Shown: positions 23,309-30,792 of the stretch, one piece after another
Numbering within the stretch: the first letter of the stretch is position 1
How the letters are laid out: every line of letters starts with the position of its first letter
Source of the DNA: Acidimicrobiaceae bacterium
Lineage (GTDB): Bacteria > Actinomycetota > Acidimicrobiia > Acidimicrobiales > Ilumatobacteraceae
Assembly: GCA_947458565.1 (NCBI GenBank)
Contig: CANGZK010000001.1
Location: forward strand, 1-30,792
Length of the DNA stretch: 30,792 nucleotides
Direction of reading: 5' to 3'
Program-made: the position numbers and the translations under genes
Notes under the pieces: generated by a model
Told to the model about the DNA's origin: nothing
Database searches by the model: none
What the model saw: the letters and a program-made list of their open reading frames with translations, nothing else

Positions 23309-25206
23309 GCGTTGTAGCTGGAGGTCGTGGTGGTCGAGTACCTATTTCGCGCGCACAGCCGCGACAAAAACCCCGTCAAAATGCCGCTGACGTAGTCAGA
23401 GATCGTGCTCGTACTTCGGTCACGGATTTTTACAAAAACCTGCAGGGCGGCAAGATTCGTTTTCGACTTGTTGCCATGTATGTGTTGATCTCGTTGTTAT
23501 TGATGACGCTGCTTGTTCGGGTTTCGTATTTGCAGACAATTGGTGCGAGTGCTTATCGCGAGGCCAGCGTGAGTCAACGGACTCGAATTTCTACGGCATT
23601 TGCAGAGCGCGGATCGATTCTTGACCGCAACGGTCTGGAGCTGGCCTTGCCAGTGCCAACACGAACGGTATTTGCTGATCCGCGAGTCATTGTCGACCCG
23701 GTTGCCACCGCGCGCGCAATTGCAGGTGTCCTTGGCATGTTGCCGGAAGATGAGTTGGTGCTTGCAGGCAAGCTTCAAAATACTGGATCAAGTTTTGTCT
23801 ATATTGCTCGGCAAGCTACGACAGAAGTTTCTACTGCGCTAACGGCTCTTAACCTTCCAGGAATTTCTTCGTACGCAGAACAAAGTCGAACGTTGACTTC
23901 GGATGGGTTGCGTGCACTTGTTGGTCGCACCGACATAGACGGTGTTGGAATTTCAGGCCTAGAAGAGCAATTCAATGTGCTGCTAGCCGGCACCGATGGT
24001 CGAATAGTGCGTGAAGTCAATAGTAAGGGCCAATCAATACCTACTGGTGATGACTCGAGTCAAGTTGCAGTGCCAGGTCAAGATCTGGTGACGACGATTG
24101 ATCGAAATATTCAATTTCAAGTGGATGCAATTGTTACTCAGCAGATTACTCGACTCAACGCTCGTGGTGGCACAGCGATTGTGATGGATTCAACGACAGG
24201 TGAAATTTATGCGATGTCGACAATTCGAAAAAACACGGATGGAACCTACTCCGCAGACTCTGGCAACTTTGCAGCAGTGGACGCGTATGAACCTGGTTCG
24301 GTGGCAAAGGTGTTTAGCATCTCTGCCGCGCTAAACGAAGGAAAAGTGGAACCGAACTCGGTATTCAAGGTTGCAGGTAAGCAGGTGTTTAACGCAGGAA
24401 CAAAATGGGCGCAGACAATTACTGATGCGTACCCGCACGGACTTGAAGACATGACCGTTCGCAAGATCATTGTTGACTCATCGAACCTCGGAACAGTGCA
24501 GATCGCCCAGACAATGCCACCAGAGAAGTTGCACGAGTATTTCGAAAGGTATGGATTTGGTGCCAAGACTGACCTCAATTACCCGGGGGAGAGCAAGGGC
24601 CTTCTCAAGTCATTTAATGATTTACGTGGCACCGAAAAGTTTACGACTGCATATGGTTATGGATATTCATCAAGTGCATTGCAGTTGATCGCCGGAGTCA
24701 ATGTTGTTGCCAATAATGGTGTCTATGTTGCGCCACGGCTTGTCAATTCAGTGATCGACTTAGATGGCATTAATCAACCAAGTACGCCATCGGCTACTCA
24801 CACTGTGATCAAACCAGAAGTGGCTGCAACAATGCGTTCGATGATGAGTGATGTCGTCTGCTTTGGAACTGCTGCACTTGCAAAGGTGCCAGGCATGACT
24901 GTTGCTGGAAAGACAGGAACTGGTTACAAACGACAAGACAATGGCACGTACATCAAGGACGATGGATCCCGAGCATATTTTGCGTCGTTCGTTGGCTTCT
25001 TGCCTGCAGAAAAACCACGCTTCACCGTGCTTGTGTCAATTGACGAACCAGATCCAGCATCACGCGACCGTTTTGGTGGCACTGCTGCTGCACCAGTTTT
25101 TGCCAGCATCGCTCAAGTACTCATCAACGAACTTGATATTCGACCAGCTGCAACGGATATGGGTTGTCCAAAGGAGCGCCCTGCCGAGTTGGGTGCTGCG
25201 CACTAA
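23305..25206 (+). CDS. ftsI: Peptidoglycan transpeptidase FtsI (PBP3, class B)
   Basis: The septal cross-linking transpeptidase, 633 residues. A 50-residue basic cytoplasmic part precedes the single membrane helix (about 53-76), then the PBP dimerisation domain (SQRTRISTAFAERGSILDRNG is its conserved opening), then the penicillin-binding domain with SVAK (catalytic Ser332), SSN (392-394) and KTG (536-538). No PASTA repeats follow, and a cysteine-bearing end (MGCPKERPAE) is unusual but short. GTG 23305 overlaps the ftsL stop by 4 nt. murE follows with a 1-nt overlap (TAATG). It works with FtsW encoded downstream. Confidence 0.96.
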   Translation: MSVVAGGRGGRVPISRAQPRQKPRQNAADVVRDRARTSVTDFYKNLQGGKIRFRLVAMYVLISLLLMTLLVRVSYLQTIGASAYREASVSQRTRISTAFAERGSILDRNGLELALPVPTRTVFADPRVIVDPVATARAIAGVLGMLPEDELVLAGKLQNTGSSFVYIARQATTEVSTALTALNLPGISSYAEQSRTLTSDGLRALVGRTDIDGVGISGLEEQFNVLLAGTDGRIVREVNSKGQSIPTGDDSSQVAVPGQDLVTTIDRNIQFQVDAIVTQQITRLNARGGTAIVMDSTTGEIYAMSTIRKNTDGTYSADSGNFAAVDAYEPGSVAKVFSISAALNEGKVEPNSVFKVAGKQVFNAGTKWAQTITDAYPHGLEDMTVRKIIVDSSNLGTVQIAQTMPPEKLHEYFERYGFGAKTDLNYPGESKGLLKSFNDLRGTEKFTTAYGYGYSSSALQLIAGVNVVANNGVYVAPRLVNSVIDLDGINQPSTPSATHTVIKPEVAATMRSMMSDVVCFGTAALAKVPGMTVAGKTGTGYKRQDNGTYIKDDGSRAYFASFVGFLPAEKPRFTVLVSIDEPDPASRDRFGGTAAAPVFASIAQVLINELDIRPAATDMGCPKERPAELGAAH

Positions 25207-26666
25207 TGATGAAGGCGACGACGAACACAGTCGCGCCTGTAGCGCTAGGCAAACTTCTCGAAAAAACGTACGCAGGAAATTTGCCAGGTGTGATGTATGC
25301 CTCGCTTGGTGCACTCGATGTAATGATCGGCGACATCACTCATGATTCGACGAGGGTGAGTCGCGGTGCATTGTTCTGTTGCGTAGTGGGCGAAAGTACG
25401 GATGGACATGATTTTGCGCAAGATGCGCTGAGTGCGGGAGCATCTGCGCTGTTGGTCGAGCGAGGACTTCCTTTCGAATGTGCTCAGATCGTTGTAAGTG
25501 ATACTCGCCGAGCGATGGGTGAAATCGCTAGTGCTTTCTATGACCATCCAAGCCAAAAGATGCGTGTTGTTGGTATCACGGGCACGAACGGTAAAACAAC
25601 AACCGCACATTTATTGGGTGCGATTTTTCGCCAGCTGGGTTCGAAAACCGAAGTGTTTGGAACGTTGTCTGGAGTGAGGACAACTCCTGAGTCTTGCGAT
25701 TTGCAACGAAGTTTGTGGCAAGCAGCCAATGCTGGAGTTGAAGCAGTCGTGATGGAAGTGACATCACATGCACTCGTATTGCAACGCATTGTTGGGACGC
25801 ATTTTGATGCGGTGGTTTTTCTTAATCTCTCTCCAGAGCACCTAGATTTTCATAAAACGCAAGAGCAGTACTTTGCGGCGAAAGCAAGTTTGTTCGACAT
25901 TCAGTACTCAAATTTTGGAATCATTAATCGTGACGATGTACACGGTCAATTGTTGTTGGATGCAACAGAGATCAAAACTGTGAGCTTTGGGTTGGATGAT
26001 GTTAAAAACATTGAAGTCACTGCGAGCAGCCACTCATATGTTTGGCTAAAAAAGACAGTGCACGTTCCTGTTGGCGGAAAATTTAACGTTTCAAATTCGC
26101 TTGCTGCCGCCACTGTGGCAGCCAGTCTTGGGGTCGACACCGTCGACATAGTTTCCGGATTGGCTGCTGCAGGAACGGTTGCCGGCAGATTTCAATCAAT
26201 CTCAGACCTTGCAGCATTTGATGTGATTGTGGACTACGCGCATACTCCTGATGCACTGCAACGAGTACTTGAGACCACCCGAGAAATAATTACACCGGGT
26301 GGGAAAATCATTTTGGTGTTCGGTTGTGGTGGCGATCGGGATAAGTCGAAGCGTCCACAGATGGGGGAAATTGCATCAACGGGAGCAGATTGTGTGATCG
26401 TGACGTCAGATAATCCTCGCTCGGAAGAGCCGATGGATATTGCACATGAAATTGTTTCCGGCATAGAGGACGCCAATCGCAGAGCAACAGTAAGTGTCGA
26501 ACTGGATCGGCGATCTGCAATAGAATTGGCATTAGTGACAGCCAGAAAAGGTGATGTTGTGATCATTGCTGGCAAGGGTCATGAAAATACCCAAACCATT
26601 GGCAATCAGGTTCTGCCATTCAATGATGCTCAAGTTGCAACTGAATTGATAGGTGAGCTCTTATGA
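25206..26666 (+). CDS. murE: UDP-MurNAc-tripeptide ligase MurE (probably meso-DAP adding)
   Basis: Adds the third stem residue to UDP-MurNAc-dipeptide in the cytoplasm. From ATG 25206 it has 486 residues: the N-terminal uridine-binding domain (DSTRVSRGALFCCV), ATP loop GTNGKTT (126-132), EVTSHAL, the carbamylated-lysine region AAKASLFDI, and DYAHTPDAL. The DNPR motif (402-405), which selects meso-diaminopimelate over lysine, is intact, as expected for a Gram-positive actinobacterium with DAP. The ATG shares one base with the ftsI stop, and a 14-residue upstream extension would overlap ftsI. Directly followed by mraY without murF. Confidence 0.96.
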   Translation: MMKATTNTVAPVALGKLLEKTYAGNLPGVMYASLGALDVMIGDITHDSTRVSRGALFCCVVGESTDGHDFAQDALSAGASALLVERGLPFECAQIVVSDTRRAMGEIASAFYDHPSQKMRVVGITGTNGKTTTAHLLGAIFRQLGSKTEVFGTLSGVRTTPESCDLQRSLWQAANAGVEAVVMEVTSHALVLQRIVGTHFDAVVFLNLSPEHLDFHKTQEQYFAAKASLFDIQYSNFGIINRDDVHGQLLLDATEIKTVSFGLDDVKNIEVTASSHSYVWLKKTVHVPVGGKFNVSNSLAAATVAASLGVDTVDIVSGLAAAGTVAGRFQSISDLAAFDVIVDYAHTPDALQRVLETTREIITPGGKIILVFGCGGDRDKSKRPQMGEIASTGADCVIVTSDNPRSEEPMDIAHEIVSGIEDANRRATVSVELDRRSAIELALVTARKGDVVIIAGKGHENTQTIGNQVLPFNDAQVATELIGELL

Positions 26667-27712
26667 TTCCAATTTTTATTGCAGGTTCAATCGGCATGAT
26701 CTTGTCGCTCATTGGTACCCGTCTGTTGATGGTGTTCTTTACACGGCTTGGCAAAGGCCAGCCAATACTCGGAGCAGAAGATCATGGCCCTGCTCATCAA
26801 ATGGGCAAGCAGGGAACCCCCACAATGGGAGGCATTGCCATTCTGGTTGCTGGTGCAATTGGATGGACGGTTGCCCATGTGCGTGCCGGTCTTCCGTTTT
26901 CTGACCAAGCAGCGATTATTTGGATCACGGTTTTGGTACTCGGAATCATCGGCTTTCTTGATGACTACTTGAAAGTTCGCCGTCAGCACAACCGCGGAAT
27001 TTTCTGGAAGAAAAAGGGTTGGATCACCTTTGGTATCACGCTGTTGTTGCTGTGGCTGCTGTCGAGCACAACCGGTGTTGTCGAAACTATTTCGTTTACG
27101 CGAGCCACAAGTCCAGGGTGGGATATTTCTGGACCAATTTTTATTGTCTGGACTGCATTCATGGTGTGGAGTACTACTAACGCTGTCAACGTGACAGATG
27201 GTTTGGATGGTTTGGCTGCAGGTTCGGCGCTATTTGGATTCTTGGCTTTCACCGTGATCGCGTATTGGGCATTTCGTAATCCTCGTATATACGACATCGT
27301 GAATCCGCTCGACCTTGCTGTGTTGTCGGCATCTTTGGCGGGCGCGTGTGCAGGCTTCTTGTGGTGGAATGCTGCTCCGGCACGAATTTTTATGGGAGAC
27401 GTTGGTGCGCTCGGACTTGGCGCGGCACTGGGAATGCTTGCTGTCACGACCAATACTCATTTGCTCTTGCCGATCGTCTGCGGAATCAATGTTTTCGAAG
27501 CTGGTTCGGTTGCAGTGCAGATGGGCGTGTTTAAGGCGTCGGGTCGAAAGCGACGACTACTCAAGATGTCGCCGATCCATCATCATTTTGAATTGAGTGG
27601 GTGGCCAGAGACAACAGTAATTATTCGATTCTGGATTATCTCTGGAATTTGTGTTGCAACTGCTGTCGCACTTTTCATCGCAGATTTTACGCGTCAGGCT
27701 GGTCTTCGTTGA
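26663..27712 (+). CDS. mraY: Phospho-MurNAc-pentapeptide transferase MraY
   Basis: Transfers phospho-MurNAc-pentapeptide to undecaprenyl phosphate, making lipid I. The 349-residue integral membrane protein has about ten hydrophobic segments. Catalytic and binding motifs are KQGTPTMGG, FLDDYLK (Asp100/Asp101), NVTDGLDGLAAG, FMGDVGALGLG and HHHFELSGWPE. The GDVG segment has Val where GDTG is common. The ATG overlaps the murE stop as ATGA, so the two are coupled, with no room for murF. Confidence 0.97.
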   Translation: MIPIFIAGSIGMILSLIGTRLLMVFFTRLGKGQPILGAEDHGPAHQMGKQGTPTMGGIAILVAGAIGWTVAHVRAGLPFSDQAAIIWITVLVLGIIGFLDDYLKVRRQHNRGIFWKKKGWITFGITLLLLWLLSSTTGVVETISFTRATSPGWDISGPIFIVWTAFMVWSTTNAVNVTDGLDGLAAGSALFGFLAFTVIAYWAFRNPRIYDIVNPLDLAVLSASLAGACAGFLWWNAAPARIFMGDVGALGLGAALGMLAVTTNTHLLLPIVCGINVFEAGSVAVQMGVFKASGRKRRLLKMSPIHHHFELSGWPETTVIIRFWIISGICVATAVALFIADFTRQAGLR

Positions 27713-29067
27713 GCGCCAAGCAAACAACTTTGGTGTTTGGTCTTGGTGTGGCAGGGATGGCAGTCGCGAACGCTCTTCATCAGAGGGGGGAGAGTGTGAT
27801 TCTCGGTGATGATCAGGCTACGAAACAACACAATGAGTTTGCTCTCAGTTTGAACTGCGAATTTGTCGACACAACGAACGAGACAGCAGTGCTGGATGTT
27901 ATGAAACGTATTGGTCGTCTCGCCCCTGCACCCGGAATTTCCGAAAGCCATCCTGTGGTGTCTGCTGCCAGACAGATGGGTTTGCCTATTTCTTCTGAAA
28001 TTGAGCTGGCCTACAACTTCGAAGAAAAACGTGCAGGTGGACCGCGTCCAATGCTCGGCATCACTGGAACCGATGGCAAGACAACAACAACGCTGATGAC
28101 TGCTGCGATGTTGCAAGCAGCTGGTCACAAGAGCATGGCTGTAGGCAATACCGAAACGCCATTAATCGCTGCACTCGACACCGACACCCAAGTTTTTGCT
28201 ATTGAGTGCTCGAGTTTTCGATTGGCGAACTGTGAAAACTTCCGCACTCGTGCTTCGGTGTGGCTCAATCTCGCACCAGACCATCTCGACTGGCACACCA
28301 GTATGGAAAGTTACGCAGAGGCAAAGGCTCAATTGTGGGCACATACAAGAGCTGGGGATGTTGCAGTAGCGCCCATTGATGATGAGCTGATATTGCGAAT
28401 TGCGCAACAGAGCACCGCACGCACAGTCACGTTTGGGGCGATGAAGGGCGACTATCACGCGCAAGATGGATGCCTCAACACGCCACACGGATCGATCATG
28501 AAAATCTCGGACATGAAACGTGCGATGCCACACGACATCACCAACGCTCTCGCCGCCGCCGCGATCTCAATCGAGAGTGGTTTGGTTGAGCCGAGTCATG
28601 TTGCTCGAGCTCTTTCAGAGTTCGATAATGCTCCTCATCGAATTGAGTTTGTGGAAATGATCGAAGGAGTGAAGTGGTACAACGACTCGAAGGCCACAAG
28701 TCCTCATGCAGCTGCGGTTGCAATCAAGTCATTTCAAAATATTGTCCTGATTGCTGGAGGGCGCAATAAAGGTCTTGATTTGTCGGAGCTTGCTGGTCAA
28801 CCAGGGCATGTTAAAGCGGTGGTGGCAATTGGCGACGATGCTCAAGAAATTGAAAAAGCATTTGACGGTGTGTGTCGTGTGGTGCGCGGAGAATCAATGA
28901 AGGAAGCTGTTCGTCTTGCTCGCACACTTGCTGTCAGTGGGGACGTTGTGTTGCTATCACCTGCATGCACTAGCTACGACTGGTATAACAATTACATGGA
29001 ACGCGGCGAAGACTTCATGCAATGTGTGCACGATGAAGCAAAGTTAAAACCAAAACAAAGCAAATAA
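27709..29067 (+). CDS. murD: UDP-MurNAc-L-alanine:D-glutamate ligase MurD
   Basis: Adds D-glutamate to UDP-MurNAc-L-alanine. The 452 residues show the N-terminal Rossmann-like motif VFGLGVAGMAVANAL, ATP loop GTDGKTT (120-126, Asp for the usual Asn), EC-SSFRL, LNLAPDHLDWH, the carbamylated-lysine region AEAKAQLW, and ECSS and YNDSKATSPHA, with LSPACTSYDWY near the end. TTG 27709 overlaps the mraY stop (TTGA), which favours coupling; an upstream open extension runs inside mraY. ftsW follows after 24 nt. Confidence 0.95.
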   Translation: MSAKQTTLVFGLGVAGMAVANALHQRGESVILGDDQATKQHNEFALSLNCEFVDTTNETAVLDVMKRIGRLAPAPGISESHPVVSAARQMGLPISSEIELAYNFEEKRAGGPRPMLGITGTDGKTTTTLMTAAMLQAAGHKSMAVGNTETPLIAALDTDTQVFAIECSSFRLANCENFRTRASVWLNLAPDHLDWHTSMESYAEAKAQLWAHTRAGDVAVAPIDDELILRIAQQSTARTVTFGAMKGDYHAQDGCLNTPHGSIMKISDMKRAMPHDITNALAAAAISIESGLVEPSHVARALSEFDNAPHRIEFVEMIEGVKWYNDSKATSPHAAAVAIKSFQNIVLIAGGRNKGLDLSELAGQPGHVKAVVAIGDDAQEIEKAFDGVCRVVRGESMKEAVRLARTLAVSGDVVLLSPACTSYDWYNNYMERGEDFMQCVHDEAKLKPKQSK

Positions 29068-29091
29068 ACAAGACAAATAGACGAGGCACTT

Positions 29092-30279
29092 ATGGCAACG
29101 ATTTCTGCAGACAGTCAACTCACTCCGGCCGAGAGACGTCGTGCTGTATTGAACAAGAGTGGTAAGGCCCAAGCAAGCAGACTCGCAACTGATGTTCCGA
29201 GCAAGGTCTATTACGGCATTGTTGGTGTTATCACGGTGCTTGTTGTATTCGGACTCATCATGGTCTTGTCGTCTTCATCGATCGTGTCAATCAACAACGG
29301 TGGGTCGGCCTGGTACATGTTTCGTAAACAACTTGCCTGGTCGGTCTGTGGTTTCTTCGCCCTGCTTGTGACGTACCGAATGCCGTATCACATCTGGCAT
29401 AAATGGGTGAAGTATGTGCTCGGTGCCGGATTGGTTTTGATGGTGCTCCCGTTTTCTCCCATCGGTGTGACGATTAACGGTGCACGTGCATGGGCAGAAA
29501 TTGGGCCGGTGCGGTTTCAGCCATCCGAAATTTTGAAAGTTGCAGTGCTGTTGTATTGTGCGAGCGTTCTTGGTCGTCGTCGAAAAGAAATTGAAAATCT
29601 CCAGAGAACTTTTGTACCAATCGTGACGGTGTGGTTTCTGTCGGTTTCGTTGTGCATGATCCAAAAAGACTTTGGAGCTGCCATCGTTTTTACCTGCGTG
29701 ATTCTCTCAACCATGTTTGTTGCCGGTACGCCGCTGCGCCTTATTGGATCCATTGGTGCCCTCACGGTGTTGGGTTCTGTTGTTGCAATCTCGGCAAGTT
29801 CTCGAATGCAGCAACGCTTTCTATCTTTTCTTGATCTCCAAGAAAATAAAGGACACTCCGCTTATCAAGTTTGGCAGTCAATATTGAGTATTTCTAACGG
29901 TGGCATCACTGGCGTGGGTGCCGGTCGTGGCACTGGCAAGTGGGGATACGTGCCACTAGCTCATAGTGATTTTATTTTTGCAATTGTCGCCGAAGAATTT
30001 GGTCTTATCGGATCAACAATGGTGATCGGATTGTTTCTTGCACTTGCACTGCTTGGTGTTCAGGTTGCTCTCCGTGCACGAGATCCATTTGGAGCAGTGC
30101 TCGCGGGCGGCATCACAACTTGGTTGTGCATTCAAGCGACAATCAATATCGGTGGAGTAACTGGTGCACTTCCAGTCACAGGTTTGACCTTGCCGTTTAT
30201 TTCATACGGTGGAAGCTCGTTGTTTATGGTGATGGCAGCCTCTGGGCTTTTGCTCAACGTTGCGCGTAATATGAAGTAG
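29092..30279 (+). CDS. ftsW: SEDS peptidoglycan glycosyltransferase FtsW
   Basis: The division-specific SEDS polymerase that builds septal glycan strands with FtsI. The 395-residue protein has a cytoplasmic N-terminus of about 40 residues and about ten membrane helices. Signature segments are RFQPSEILKVAVLLY, a GAGRGTGKWGYVPLAHSDF stretch with the catalytic Asp (293, in AHSDF), and TGLTLPFISYGGSSLF. The usual PEAHTDF reads PLAHSDF here. GAGG lies about 6 nt before the ATG. murG follows after 4 nt. Confidence 0.96.
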   Translation: MATISADSQLTPAERRRAVLNKSGKAQASRLATDVPSKVYYGIVGVITVLVVFGLIMVLSSSSIVSINNGGSAWYMFRKQLAWSVCGFFALLVTYRMPYHIWHKWVKYVLGAGLVLMVLPFSPIGVTINGARAWAEIGPVRFQPSEILKVAVLLYCASVLGRRRKEIENLQRTFVPIVTVWFLSVSLCMIQKDFGAAIVFTCVILSTMFVAGTPLRLIGSIGALTVLGSVVAISASSRMQQRFLSFLDLQENKGHSAYQVWQSILSISNGGITGVGAGRGTGKWGYVPLAHSDFIFAIVAEEFGLIGSTMVIGLFLALALLGVQVALRARDPFGAVLAGGITTWLCIQATINIGGVTGALPVTGLTLPFISYGGSSLFMVMAASGLLLNVARNMK

Positions 30280-30283
30280 AGCC

Positions 30284-30792
30284 ATGGTTGCCCCTGCCCC
30301 TACGACATATGCCGTTATTACGGGGGGCGCGACAAGTGGGCACGTGGTGCCCGCGCTTGCGATTATTGAATTATTGGTAGAGGCCGGACACGCCCGAGAA
30401 ACTTTGGTGTACGTAGGTTCTGATCGAGGTATTGAGACAACACTTGTGCCGCAAACAGGTATCGCGTGCGTTTTTCTTGGTGTCGACGGACTTCAGCGTG
30501 GATTGAGCCTTGCCAAAATTAGGCGCAATCTGCGAATGTTGCCAACCATGATGCGTGCTACGCAATTAGCGACTCAAGTGTTGGTGCAGCACAGACCTCA
30601 GGTTGTGGTTTCGGTTGGTGGTTATGTGAGTGCGCCAATTTGTCGGGCGGCCCGCCATCTCAAGATCCCGGTTGTCACTTGTTCATACGACAGCAAACCA
30701 GGTCTCGCGACAAAAATGCAGGCCAGGTACGCATCCGCTGTTGCGGTTGCGCAGTTGCCGAGTGCATTGCGAAGAGCACAGCTCACAGGAGC
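30284..30792 (+). CDS. murG: MurG, N-terminal part (cut by window end)
   Basis: UDP-GlcNAc transferase that turns lipid I into lipid II; 169 complete codons are visible before the window ends. The N-terminal loop GGATSGHVVPALA (14-26) and VVSVGGYVSAP mark the family. At residues 133-136 the sequence reads CSYD where most MurG proteins have HEQN, then SKPGLATKMQARYA. The E. coli residue Asn127 in that motif contacts the lipid/sugar substrates, so this is a notable substitution. Start ATG 30284 lies 4 nt after ftsW. The C-terminal nucleotide-binding half is outside. Confidence 0.9.
   Translation, partial: MVAPAPTTYAVITGGATSGHVVPALAIIELLVEAGHARETLVYVGSDRGIETTLVPQTGIACVFLGVDGLQRGLSLAKIRRNLRMLPTMMRATQLATQVLVQHRPQVVVSVGGYVSAPICRAARHLKIPVVTCSYDSKPGLATKMQARYASAVAVAQLPSALRRAQLTG

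Noticed and set aside
1..30792. tRNA, CRISPR, prophage or transposon signatures
   Set aside because: All gaps are too short or lack cloverleaf or repeat patterns; no transposase or integrase seen.

Overview
The window looks like a chromosomal segment of an actinobacterium. The gene order rne-rplU-rpmA-obgE-proB, the MtrA/MtrB-like two-component pair and the complete-looking mraZ-to-murG division and cell wall cluster all fit that phylum. The moderate base composition, very tight gene packing and many GTG/TTG starts suggest a non-mycobacterial lineage such as an Acidimicrobiia-like environmental group; this placement is an inference without database support. I see no tRNA, rRNA, CRISPR array, insertion sequence or prophage. 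Nearly every base is coding and most genes abut or overlap by 1 to 50 nt.

Layout. (1) 1-4734: the 3' end of an RNase E/G gene, rplU and rpmA (ribosomal proteins L21 and L27), dgt on the minus strand, then obgE and proB. (2) 4698-6284: murJ (lipid II flippase) on the minus strand, overlapping proB tail to tail. (3) 6347-10796: a MoxR ATPase, a VWA/CoxE-like protein, a histidine phosphatase and a GMC oxidoreductase. (4) 10771-15701, minus strand: a small membrane protein, an inositol-monophosphatase-family enzyme, an MtrA-like response regulator, an MtrB-like kinase, a 44-residue lipoprotein that looks like the stump of an LpqB/GerMN lipoprotein, and glpK. (5) 15723-20929: dinB, a DUF3040 membrane protein, a ROK sugar kinase, an acyl-CoA dehydrogenase, an unknown 95-residue protein, an HNH protein and a lipoate-ligase-like protein. 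(6) 21020-30792: the dcw cluster mraZ, rsmH, ftsL-like, ftsI, murE, mraY, murD, ftsW and murG (cut by the window end).

How it works together. The dcw cluster makes and polymerises septal peptidoglycan: MurE and MurD add amino acids to the UDP-MurNAc precursor, MraY and MurG build lipid II, MurJ (encoded 15 kb away) flips it, and FtsW/FtsI polymerise and cross-link it. The MtrAB-like pair probably tunes cell wall and division, as in other actinobacteria. The cluster's control region is unusually legible. Four AAAGTGG-type MraZ boxes at 10-bp phasing lie over two GATAAT promoter elements, and a structured leader with a 17-bp perfect inverted repeat lies between mraZ and rsmH, where the actinobacterial mraW RNA motif is expected.

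The most interesting observations are the MraZ box array, the mraZ-rsmH leader RNA, the truncated lipoprotein fused into the glpK start, the absence of murF from its usual slot between murE and mraY, and a MurG whose otherwise near-invariant HEQN motif reads CSYD. I did not find a clearly new defence or mobile system.
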